Positions 47,929 through 55,641 of a stretch of DNA of 64,000 bases are shown piece by piece. Origin of the DNA: Actinokineospora inagensis DSM 44258 (GTDB lineage Bacteria > Actinomycetota > Actinomycetes > Mycobacteriales > Pseudonocardiaceae); assembly GCF_000482865.1 (NCBI RefSeq), contig NZ_AXWW01000026.1:49602-113601 (forward strand), in the 5' to 3' direction. Every line of letters begins with the position of its first letter. Position 1 is the stretch's first letter. Both the position numbers and the translations under genes were made by a program. Under the pieces are notes generated by a model. That model was given only the letters and a program-made list of their open reading frames with translations, had not been told where the DNA came from and searched no databases.

Positions 47929-49662
47929 TTAAATTGTTTCGCCGGGGCTGTGGAGGAGTTCTTTGACCTTGGCGATGGCGAAACCCCAGCCTTGGTCGAC
48001 GGTGGGTTTGGGGGGGACGGACATTTCTTCCGGGTTGGTCAGGACGTCGAGGAGGACTGGGCCGGGGGTGGCGAAGGCTTGTCGCACGGTTGGGTCTAGT
48101 TCGTCGGGGTCGGTGACGCGGAAGCCGGTGATGCCCATGGCTGAGGCTACGGCGGCGAAGTCGGGGTTGTGGAGTTCGGTGCCGAACTCGGGGAGGCCTG
48201 CTTGTTCTTGTTCGAGTTTGACCATGCCGAGTCGGCGGTTGTCGAAGACGACGAGTTTGATCGGGAGGTTGTGGGTGGCGATGGTGATGAGGTCGCCGAG
48301 GAGCATGGTGAGGCCGCCGTCGCCGCAGAAGGCGATGGTCTGGCGGGTTCGGTCGAGGAACTGGGCGCCGATGGCCTGGGGCATGGCGTTGGCCATGGAG
48401 CCGAGGTTGTAGGAGCCGAGTAGGCGGCGGGTGCCGGTCATGTGGACGAAGCGGGACAGCCAGACCGTGGCCATGCCGGTGTCGGAGGTGAACACGGCGT
48501 CGGTGGCGGCGACCTCGTTGACGACGGCAGCCAGGGCTTCCGGGCGGATCTGGTGGTCGCGATTGTCCAAAGCGGACCGGACGCGGCCGATGAGGCTGCT
48601 GTCGTGGTCGGGTGCGGCCAGCCGGGCCTGGCCTGCGCGCCACTTGTCGAAGTGGGTGCGGGCGTGGTCGAGGTGGTCGCGGTCGCTGTGCACGGACAGG
48701 CGGTCCAGTAGCGCGCGCACAGTCGGCCCCACGTCACCGACGAGTCCGATGTCGACGGGGACTCGCCGTCCGATGTGGTCGGCGGCCGCGTCCACCTGGA
48801 TGACCTTGCGGCCTTGGGGATACCAGTCGCGGTAGGGGAAGTCGGTGCCCAGGAGCAGAAGTGTGTCTGCGGAGTCCAGTGCGGACGCGGCGGCCGGGTT
48901 GCCGATCAGTCCGGTTTGGCCGACCTGGAACGGGTTGTCGTCCTCGAAGCCCTCCTTGGCCTTCAAGGTGATCACCATCGGCGCGGCCAGGCGGTCGGCC
49001 AGGGCGAGGACGTCCGCGCGGGCTTCCCTGGCGCCGCGCCCGACCAGCAGGGTGACCCGGTCGGCGGCGTTGAGCAGGCGGGCCGCCTCGTCCAGGGCCG
49101 GGTCGTCCGGGCGGGTGGACCGGCTGGCGACGGAGAACCGGGGTTCCCGGTCGGCGTGGACCTCCTGGTCGCCGATGTCGCCGGGGATGGTGAGCACGGC
49201 GACGCCCCGGCGGCCGATCGCGGTGCGGACGGCGATCTCCAGCAGGCCGGGCATCTGCTCCGGCGAGGTGACCGTCGCCCGGAACAGGGCGACGTCGGTG
49301 AACAGCAGGTCGTTGTCGACCTCCTGGAAGTAGTCGGTGCCGACCTCGGCCAGCGGCACCTGCCCGGCGATGGCGAGCACCGGGGCGTGGCTCTTGGCGG
49401 CGTCGTAGAGGCCGTTGAGCAGGTGGATCGAGCCGGGGCCGACCGTGCCCATGCACACGCCGATGGTGCCGGTCAGTTGGGCCTGCGCCCCGGCGGCGAA
49501 CGCGGCGACCTCCTCGTGCCTGCACCCCACCCAGGTCAGCCCGTCGGTGCGGCGGATCGCGTCGGTGAGCGGGTTGAGCGCGTCGCCGACGACGCCGAAC
49601 ACGTGGGTCACCCCCAACTGGACCAGACCATCGATGACGACCTGGGCAACGCTGCGGGACAT
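47929..49662 (-). CDS. poxB: Pyruvate oxidase / ubiquinone-dependent pyruvate dehydrogenase
   Basis: A 577-residue thiamine-diphosphate enzyme of the PoxB type, which converts pyruvate to acetate and carbon dioxide and passes electrons to the respiratory chain. The N-terminal domain has the catalytic Glu in GCRHEEVAAFAAG. The central FAD domain spans about 190-330. The C-terminal diphosphate-binding motif reads FCGDGGLTMLLGDLITIATH, followed by KLVVFDNRRLG. Length matches the family. It starts 9 bases after the stop of the FMN-dependent glutamate-synthase-like gene, so they share an operon. Confidence 0.93.
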   Translation of the reverse strand: MSRSVAQVVIDGLVQLGVTHVFGVVGDALNPLTDAIRRTDGLTWVGCRHEEVAAFAAGAQAQLTGTIGVCMGTVGPGSIHLLNGLYDAAKSHAPVLAIAGQVPLAEVGTDYFQEVDNDLLFTDVALFRATVTSPEQMPGLLEIAVRTAIGRRGVAVLTIPGDIGDQEVHADREPRFSVASRSTRPDDPALDEAARLLNAADRVTLLVGRGAREARADVLALADRLAAPMVITLKAKEGFEDDNPFQVGQTGLIGNPAAASALDSADTLLLLGTDFPYRDWYPQGRKVIQVDAAADHIGRRVPVDIGLVGDVGPTVRALLDRLSVHSDRDHLDHARTHFDKWRAGQARLAAPDHDSSLIGRVRSALDNRDHQIRPEALAAVVNEVAATDAVFTSDTGMATVWLSRFVHMTGTRRLLGSYNLGSMANAMPQAIGAQFLDRTRQTIAFCGDGGLTMLLGDLITIATHNLPIKLVVFDNRRLGMVKLEQEQAGLPEFGTELHNPDFAAVASAMGITGFRVTDPDELDPTVRQAFATPGPVLLDVLTNPEEMSVPPKPTVDQGWGFAIAKVKELLHSPGETI

Positions 49663-49671
49663 GGCGTCCTC

Positions 49672-51255
49672 CTAGACGGTGAAGTGGTCGGGATCCGCCG
49701 CTGTCCAGTCGGCCACCCAGCCCTGCGGCGGGTCGACGAGCAGTTCGCCGTGGCCCAGCCAGTGGTAGAGCTCGTCGTAGGACCGGACGGTGTGCGGGTC
49801 CACCCGCCGCCGCAGCATGTGCGGGCGCAGGTCGTCCGGGTGGTCGACGCCCATCGAGGCCATGATCTGCAGGGCACTGCTCACTGTGGCCTGCTGGAAC
49901 CGGTGCACCCGTTGGGATTTGTCGCCGACGTCGAGTGCCCGCGCGCGCCTGGGGTCCTGTGTGGTCACCCCGACCGGGCACTTGTTGGTGTGGCAGCGCT
50001 GGGCCTGGATGCAGCCGACCGCGAACATCATGGCGCGGGCCGCGTTCGTGTAGTCCGCCCCCTGCGCCAACCGCTTCACCATGTCCGCGCCGGTGGCCAC
50101 CTTGCCGCTGGCGCCGAGCTTGATCCGGTCCCGCAAACCGGTGCCCACCAACGCGTTGTGCACGGTGATCAGCCCCTCGGTGAGCGGGGTGCCGATGTGA
50201 TCGGCGAACTCCAGCGGCGCGGCACCGGTGCCGCCCTCGGCCCCGTCGACGACGATGAAGTCCGGGGTGACCCCTTCGGCGACCATCGCCTTGCACACCG
50301 CGAGGATCTGGCGCCGGGAACCGACACACAGCTTGAAACCGGTCGGCTTGCCGCCGGACAGTTCCCGCATCCGCGCCACAAAACGGACAAGCTCGCGCGG
50401 CGTGCCGAACACCCGGTGGTACGGCGGGGACACCACGGTCTTGCCCTCGGGGACATCGCGCACCCGGGCGATCTCGGCGTTGACCTTGGGTCCGGGCAGC
50501 ACACCGCCGATGCCCGGTTTGGCGCCCTGGGAAAGCTTCAGGGACACGCATTTCACCGACTCGTGCGCGGCTTTCTCGGCGAACTCCGCCGCGTCGAAGC
50601 CGCCATCCGATGTCCGGCAACCGAAATAGCCGGTGCCGATCTCCCACACCAGGTCGCCGCCGTGGCGCAGGTGGTACTCGGACAAACCGCCCTCACCGGT
50701 GTCATGTGCGAAACCCCCCAGTGCCGCGCCGCGGTTGAGGGCGAGGACGGCGTTGGCCGACAGCGATCCGAAACTCATCGCCGATACGTTCAGCAGGGCC
50801 ATGTCGTAGGGCTTGGCGCAGTCCGGGCCACCGATCCGAATCCTCGGCACCTGGTCCGGCTGGGGTTTCGGGGCCATCGAGTGCACGAAGAACTCGTAGC
50901 CGTCGGCGTAAACGTCGCGTTCGGTGCCGAACGGTTCCTCGGCCTCGGTGCCCTTGGCCCGCTCGTAGACGATGCTGCGCACATCCCGGTCGAACGGGCG
51001 GCCGTCGAAATTGCGCTCGACGAAGTACTGCTGCAGCTCCGGGCGCACACCTTCGAGCAAGAACCGCAAATGACCCAGTACGGGATAGTTCCGCAACACC
51101 GAATGCCCGCGCTGCGCCAAATCCCACACGCCGACAGCGGCGAGGAGGACGAGCACGCCCGCGAGCACCCACCACCACGGCGAAACCGCGACGGCCAGCC
51201 ACACGGCGCCGAGCGCGAACAGTCCGAGCAAGCCGACAGCGGCGAACCTGAGCAC
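49672..51255 (-). CDS. FMN-binding glutamate-synthase-family protein, membrane anchored
   Basis: A 527-residue protein with one or two N-terminal membrane helices (residues 1-45) followed by the FMN/glutamate-synthase central TIM barrel. Key parts are AMSFGSLSANAVLALNRGAA, the FMN-site VVDGAEGGTGAAP and the 3Fe-4S-type Cys cluster CIQAQRCHTNKCPVGV. It lacks the glutaminase domain, so it is the stand-alone version that is widespread and of unsettled function. Co-transcription with the pyruvate oxidase suggests a redox role at the membrane. Confidence 0.9.
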   Translation of the reverse strand: MLRFAAVGLLGLFALGAVWLAVAVSPWWWVLAGVLVLLAAVGVWDLAQRGHSVLRNYPVLGHLRFLLEGVRPELQQYFVERNFDGRPFDRDVRSIVYERAKGTEAEEPFGTERDVYADGYEFFVHSMAPKPQPDQVPRIRIGGPDCAKPYDMALLNVSAMSFGSLSANAVLALNRGAALGGFAHDTGEGGLSEYHLRHGGDLVWEIGTGYFGCRTSDGGFDAAEFAEKAAHESVKCVSLKLSQGAKPGIGGVLPGPKVNAEIARVRDVPEGKTVVSPPYHRVFGTPRELVRFVARMRELSGGKPTGFKLCVGSRRQILAVCKAMVAEGVTPDFIVVDGAEGGTGAAPLEFADHIGTPLTEGLITVHNALVGTGLRDRIKLGASGKVATGADMVKRLAQGADYTNAARAMMFAVGCIQAQRCHTNKCPVGVTTQDPRRARALDVGDKSQRVHRFQQATVSSALQIMASMGVDHPDDLRPHMLRRRVDPHTVRSYDELYHWLGHGELLVDPPQGWVADWTAADPDHFTV

Positions 51256-51360
51256 CTGCTGAAACTAGCCCGACACAAGGCACCCCGCCGAACGACACCG
51301 GACAACCGGACACCGACCCCGACGATGACGAACGGGGCGAAAGTGTGACGATCCGACCGC

Positions 51361-51394
51361 CCGTGGGCTCCGCCGACACCGGCGGAGCCCACGG
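51361..51394. terminator. Strong hairpin terminator, 15-bp perfect stem
   Basis: CCGTGGGCTCCGCCG (51361-51375) pairs perfectly with CGGCGGAGCCCACGG (51380-51394) around a 4-base loop ACAC. It follows the stop of the ricin-type lectin gene by 20 bases and so ends that transcript. No U-tract is present, as is usual in actinomycetes. Confidence 0.85.
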
Positions 51395-51413
51395 GGCGAA
51401 CCAGGGCGACGGA

Positions 51414-51944
51414 TCAGAGCATGACCCAGCGCTTGCTGTAGACGCTGTCGCAGGGGTACTGCATCAGGTCCACTTTGGAGCCCGGCACCCTGGCCACCAG
51501 GCACTGGTCGCTGTGCAGGACGCGGAACGTCTGGCTGATGATGTCGTAGGTCCAGAGCTGGTTGCGGGTGCCGGGGAAGCAGGTGTACTGCTCGACCGCG
51601 GCGCCGGGGGTCAGGGACGCCTGCTTGACGTCCGCGCACTTGCCGGAGGCCACGTTGATCAGGTAGCCGTAGGACTTGCCGAGCACGGGGACGTTGGGTT
51701 CGTTGACGTACTGCCACTGCTGGTTGAGGCCCCCGTTGCAGGTATAGATCTGCACGGCCTTGTGGTTGTCGGTGCTGCCGTGCGGGATGTCCAGGCAGAC
51801 CGTCGGGTTGTCCTGGTTGATGATGCGGTACGTGGGCAGCGGGACGCCGCCCGCCGAGGCGGTGACCGCCGAGCTGATCGACAGCACCGGCACGAGCACC
51901 AGCGCGGCGAGGGCCGCGGCTGCCCGCTTGACGAACGAACTCAT
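51414..51944 (-). CDS. Secreted ricin B-type lectin domain protein
   Basis: A 176-residue protein with a Sec signal peptide (KRAAAALAALVLVPVLSISS ... ASA, cleaved near residue 31). The mature part is a single beta-trefoil of the ricin B type, with repeats containing QIYTCNGGLNQQWQY and VEQYTCFPGTRNQLWTY and a final MQYPCDSVYSKRWVML. Cys residues probably form disulfides. Such domains bind sugars. No enzyme domain is attached, so it may be a carbohydrate-binding or wall-associated factor. It follows the TPR gene on the same strand after 56 bases. A GAAGGAG ribosome site precedes the ATG. Confidence 0.88.
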   Translation of the reverse strand: MSSFVKRAAAALAALVLVPVLSISSAVTASAGGVPLPTYRIINQDNPTVCLDIPHGSTDNHKAVQIYTCNGGLNQQWQYVNEPNVPVLGKSYGYLINVASGKCADVKQASLTPGAAVEQYTCFPGTRNQLWTYDIISQTFRVLHSDQCLVARVPGSKVDLMQYPCDSVYSKRWVML

Positions 51945-52000
51945 GGAACTCCTTCTTCGGTGGGTCCCGACGGTCGACGACCGCCAAGGAAATCCGGGGG

Positions 52001-54076
52001 TCAGATCGAGACGGCTGCCCGGCAGCGGTCCAACGCGGCGGTCACGTCGTCGTCGTCCGGTGTCGCCGCCGCCGCGACCATGAGGTCGGCGAGGGCTTTG
52101 TCCCAGCGGGCGGCGGCCTCGTGCAGGACCGCGCGGTTGTAGCGGATGGCCGGGTCGTCCGGGGCCAGGGTCACCGCGTGGTCGAGCACCGCCAGGGCCG
52201 CGTCGGGCTCACCGAGGGCGTAGAGCGCCTCGGACTTGCCCGCCAGCGCCGCCACCAGGTCGGGGTCCGATGCCAGGGCCTGGTCGTAGGCCGCGACCGC
52301 GCCGCTGTGGTCGTCGTCCGCGGTGTGGCACTGGGCCAGCAGGACCCGCAGGTGCGGGTTGTCCGGGGCGAGCGCCAGGCCGGTGGTGACGTCGGACCGG
52401 GCCGCGTCGACGTCCCCGGCGTCCAGCAGCAGCGACGCCCGGTTGACGCGCGCGTCGACCTGGTCGGGTTCGAGTTCGATGACGCGGTCGAGCAGGGCGG
52501 TGGCCTCGTCCACCCGACCCAGCTCGATCATGATCTCGGCCCGGTTGTACTCGGCCTCGGGCAGCGGCGGACCGAGGCGCACGGCGGTGGCGTAGTCGCG
52601 CAGGGCGTCGTCGGCGCGGCCGAGGCGGTGCCGCAGGTTGCCGCGGTCGATGTAGTAGTCCGGGTGGTTGGGGTCGAGGGCGATGACCTGGTCGAAGCAG
52701 GACAGGGCCTCGTCGAGCCTGCCGAGCCGGGCCAGCAGTTGCGCCCGGTTGTGCAGCAGCACCGAGCGGTGCAGCGCGTGTTCGCCGGGCGCGAGCAGCT
52801 CGTCCAGCCGGGCCGCGCCCTCGACGACCAGGCGCAGCGCGTCCTCCAGGTCACCCAGGTGCATCTCGGCGAGGGCCAGGCCGTTCTGGTGGAACACGGT
52901 GAGGAACAGCCGGTCGGCGCGGGAGTCCCCGATCAGGCCCGCGAACGCGACGGCCTGGCGGAGCAGGCCCTTGGCGCGCAGGTGGTCACGGCGGGACGCG
53001 GCGTAGTGCCGGGTGTAGATCATGGCCTTGGCGTAGGCGACGTGCATGTGGGCGCGGGGGTGGTCGGTCGCCGCCGCGAGTTCGTCGTAGAGCTCCTCGG
53101 CTTCTTCGGCGCGGCGCAGCATCAGCAGCGAGGTGGTGATCTTCGTGCTGGCCAGCCACCACTGGTTGACCGACTCCGGGTCCGCGGTCAGTTCCCTCAC
53201 CCGCCAACCGAACTCCATGGTCGAGTGGTAGAAACCCATGTCCAGGCAACGGTTCATGGCCGCGGCGAGCGCGGTCACGCCCGCGCCGTGCGGGTCGGTG
53301 CCGTGCTCGCGGTGCCAGGGGATGGCCCCCAACGCGAGTGAGGGCTGATCGAGGGCTTCCAGTTCGGCGGCTCTCAGATCGTGCAGCCGGGCGCGGTCCG
53401 CGGCGGGCGTGCGGTGGTAGGCCGCCACGAGTTCGGGTGACTCCGGCACGCCGTCCCCGGCGATGTACCGGGCGACGGCCCCGTCGGCAGGCCGGACCGG
53501 GCGGGCGTCCACTGTGATCTGCTCGGCAAAGCGGAGGAGGATGTCGGTCAACGGCTCCCCCGGTTCCTCGGCCGAGCCACACACGACGACGGTGAGCCGG
53601 TCCGGGTCGGTGCGGCGGACGAGCGCGGCGAGGAACTCCAGGTCCGTGCGGTCGGCACCGTCGACCAGGACGACCAGCGCGCGGCGCCCGGTCCCGGACG
53701 TCCGCAGGTACCCGTCCAGGAAGTCGACCACACCGTGGCCGAGCCGCTGGGTGCGCACACCCGCGTAGAACCGGGTCCGTTCCTCGGGAATCGCCAACGA
53801 GGTCAACGTTTCCCGTGGCGAGTCCAGCACAGCCCGCAACTCCGGCGCCACCGACAGCAACTCCACCTCGTGCCGCTCCACGAGATCGGCGGACGCCCGC
53901 GGGGCCACGGCGCGCACCACCGCACCGGCGGCGGTGAACGGGCCGCGCAACCGCCGATGGGCGTTCACACACGGAACGAGCAGGGCGGGCAGCCCGAATG
54001 GCGCCAACAGGGCGGGCAACTCGACCGGGTCCACCGGTCGCGACAGCCGTACCCACAGGTGCTGGTTCTCCGACAT
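52001..54076 (-). CDS. TPR-repeat protein with a degenerate ATPase-like N-terminal half
   Basis: A 691-residue protein. Residues about 1-230 resemble the fold of a STAND/LuxR-type ATPase half (ALVVLVDGADRTDLEFLAAL and RLTVVVCGSAEEPGE) but show no Walker A loop, so nucleotide binding is doubtful. From about 330 to the end there are many tetratricopeptide repeats (ALSCFDQVIALDPNHPDYYI, DALRDYATAVRLGPPLPEAE and similar), a scaffold for protein-protein contact. It begins immediately before the stop of the metalloprotease gene and is transcribed with it. A role in assembling the RiPP processing machinery is inference. Confidence 0.82.
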   Translation of the reverse strand: MSENQHLWVRLSRPVDPVELPALLAPFGLPALLVPCVNAHRRLRGPFTAAGAVVRAVAPRASADLVERHEVELLSVAPELRAVLDSPRETLTSLAIPEERTRFYAGVRTQRLGHGVVDFLDGYLRTSGTGRRALVVLVDGADRTDLEFLAALVRRTDPDRLTVVVCGSAEEPGEPLTDILLRFAEQITVDARPVRPADGAVARYIAGDGVPESPELVAAYHRTPAADRARLHDLRAAELEALDQPSLALGAIPWHREHGTDPHGAGVTALAAAMNRCLDMGFYHSTMEFGWRVRELTADPESVNQWWLASTKITTSLLMLRRAEEAEELYDELAAATDHPRAHMHVAYAKAMIYTRHYAASRRDHLRAKGLLRQAVAFAGLIGDSRADRLFLTVFHQNGLALAEMHLGDLEDALRLVVEGAARLDELLAPGEHALHRSVLLHNRAQLLARLGRLDEALSCFDQVIALDPNHPDYYIDRGNLRHRLGRADDALRDYATAVRLGPPLPEAEYNRAEIMIELGRVDEATALLDRVIELEPDQVDARVNRASLLLDAGDVDAARSDVTTGLALAPDNPHLRVLLAQCHTADDDHSGAVAAYDQALASDPDLVAALAGKSEALYALGEPDAALAVLDHAVTLAPDDPAIRYNRAVLHEAAARWDKALADLMVAAAATPDDDDVTAALDRCRAAVSI

Positions 54077-55291
54077 CTACGCCTCCAGGGACGGCCGGGT
54101 CGCGCGGCGGGCCCGCACGGCTAGGTAGGCGGCCAACCCCAGTTGGCCGAGGATCAGGGCGAGGAACACCGTGGTGTCGAGCAGGTCGAGGCCGGAGGGG
54201 TGCCCGGCGGTGCGGGCGGCGATCTCCCGCGCTATGTGCGCGGTGGCGGGCACCACGGCGAGGAACACACCCGCCACGACGGCGGCGTAACCGGCGGCGA
54301 GCACCCACACGTACCAGCGCGCCGCCGCGCGGTCCCGGGGGTCCCATTCCGACTCGTCCACGTCCGATGCCGGTCTGCCGAGCAGACGCCGCAGCGTCGT
54401 CATCAGCTTCGCGAAGGCGACCTCGTGCAGGTCCACGCACCGCAACGCGGTGACGATCAGGTAGTAGAGGTCGGTGCGCAGGAAGAGGAACACCTGCCAG
54501 ACAATCCGCAAGAGGATGAGGAAGGCCGACGCCAGCGACAGCCGGGCCAGCAGACCGAGCGCGCCGGTCTGCGGGTCGCGCAGCAGGTCCGCGAGCAGGA
54601 CCAGCACGGCGGCGGACACCACGTCGACCACGGTCCCGGCCAGGATCGGGAGGTAACGCCTGCGCCGGGGGACCACGGCGAGACCGTCCAACGACGTCTC
54701 GACGACCACGTAGACGAACCGGCGACTCAGCCGGATCGTCGAGTCGACGCCGATCCGGCGGCCCGCCAAGACGTGGAACGCCTCGTGCAGCACCACGAAC
54801 GGGATGCCGCCGAAGACGAGGAACAGTTGCACGACCACCAGCGAGGGCGTGAAGAACAGTTGCGTGGCGTTCGGCCGCAGGTCCGGGTGGTCGACCATGG
54901 CCAGCACGGCCGCGATCACCAGACCGGCGTAGCCGAACCACGCCACCGGGGAGAACAGCAGCGCGCCGAGCCCACGCCAGCGGACCGGTCGCGGCGGTAC
55001 CGGGGACTCGCCCGCCCCCAGCAGCACGTCGAGTTCCGCGAGCACCGCCAGGAAATCGGCGACGTCCACCGATTCGCCGTACTCGCGCTCGTACCAGGCG
55101 GCGGCCTCGCCCAGCGGCACGCCGTCGGCCAGTCGGGCGAGCAGGGCGGCCGCGTCGGCGGGGAACACCCCGTACGGGCCGGTTCCGGCCCGCCCCACGG
55201 TCACCTGCCCGTCGCCCTCGTCGAGGAAGGCCAGCGGGTGCAGTGCCACGGGGCAGTCCAGGTCGTAGGACAGTGGGTTCGCGGGGTTCAC
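54077..55291 (-). CDS. PqqD-like recognition domain fused to an M50-type membrane metalloprotease
   Basis: A 404-residue protein. Residues about 10-92 look like a PqqD-like RiPP recognition element (VALHPLAFLDEGDGQVTVG then VFPADAAALLARLADGVPL and VADFLAVLAEL). The rest is polytopic membrane protein with the zinc motif HEAFH at 169-173 (VVLHEAFHVLAGRRIG) and further hydrophobic segments, matching site-2-protease-like M50 enzymes. The fusion suggests that a leader peptide is bound by the first domain and cut at or in the membrane. A GTG start follows GAGGTG. The gene lies downstream of the 29-residue peptide gene and upstream of the TPR gene. Confidence 0.8.
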   Translation of the reverse strand: MNPANPLSYDLDCPVALHPLAFLDEGDGQVTVGRAGTGPYGVFPADAAALLARLADGVPLGEAAAWYEREYGESVDVADFLAVLAELDVLLGAGESPVPPRPVRWRGLGALLFSPVAWFGYAGLVIAAVLAMVDHPDLRPNATQLFFTPSLVVVQLFLVFGGIPFVVLHEAFHVLAGRRIGVDSTIRLSRRFVYVVVETSLDGLAVVPRRRRYLPILAGTVVDVVSAAVLVLLADLLRDPQTGALGLLARLSLASAFLILLRIVWQVFLFLRTDLYYLIVTALRCVDLHEVAFAKLMTTLRRLLGRPASDVDESEWDPRDRAAARWYVWVLAAGYAAVVAGVFLAVVPATAHIAREIAARTAGHPSGLDLLDTTVFLALILGQLGLAAYLAVRARRATRPSLEA

Positions 55292-55312
55292 GGCACACCT
55301 CGTGGGTTCCGG

Positions 55313-55346
55313 GGTTGCCCCAGGACCACACGGGTCCGGGGCAACC
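55313..55346. terminator. Hairpin between peptide gene and metalloprotease gene
   Basis: GGTTGCCCC (55313-55321) pairs with GGGGCAACC (55338-55346), and the inner GGACC (55323-55327) pairs with GGTCC (55333-55337) around a 5-base loop, with one unpaired A. On the minus strand it lies 32 bases after the stop of the peptide gene and 21 bases before the protease start. It probably acts as a partial terminator that keeps peptide mRNA in excess over enzyme mRNA. Confidence 0.65.
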
Positions 55347-55377
55347 GTCCGACAGGCGACGACGTCGCCGGTGTCTG

Positions 55378-55467
55378 CTACGGGGCGAGCGGGCAGGGAA
55401 CGCCGTAACCCGCGGCGGCGGTGGTCAGCCGCACGGTCCCGGCCTTGCGCACCTTGAACTTCTTCAT
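55378..55467 (-). CDS. Candidate RiPP precursor peptide, 29 residues with one Cys
   Basis: A short gene with an ideal GGGAGG ribosome site 4 bases before ATG 55467. The product has a basic N-terminus (MKKFKVRKAG), then TVRLTTAAAG and a C-terminal YGVPCPLAP. Three Thr (11, 15, 16) precede a single Cys25, which would permit dehydration and one lanthionine-type ring by the LanM encoded divergently about 170 bases away. The adjacent PqqD-like/M50 fusion and downstream hairpin support a precursor role. The leader would be unusually short (about 10 residues) for a class II lanthipeptide, so another modification is possible. Assignment is inferred from context. Confidence 0.65.
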   Translation of the reverse strand: MKKFKVRKAGTVRLTTAAAGYGVPCPLAP

Positions 55468-55622
55468 GGTTCCTCCCGTGGTTGGCGGTGGTGGGTCAGG
55501 CGATCGGGGTCGACCCGGGCGAGGCACCGGTCCCGATCACCTGGCACGACGGTCGCCGTGGTCGGGGTTCGCGCGCACGGGTGACACCCACCCGCATTGG
55601 TCCCGAAACGGGCACAAGGAAT

Positions 55623-55641
55623 ATGGGTAGCGACTACCCAT
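55623..55641. promoter_or_regulatory. Perfect 8-bp inverted repeat over the LanM start codon
   Basis: ATGGGTAG (55623-55630), spacer CGA, then CTACCCAT (55634-55641). The second arm includes the first two bases of the ATG annotated as the LanM start. It may be an operator or an RNA hairpin that hides the start codon. It also sits within the 172-base divergent promoter region (55468-55639) shared with the 29-residue peptide gene. Confidence 0.5.

Noticed and set aside
48775..51348. An 857-codon plus-strand frame
   Set aside because: Antisense to the pyruvate oxidase and FMN-dependent genes, which are unmistakable on the minus strand.
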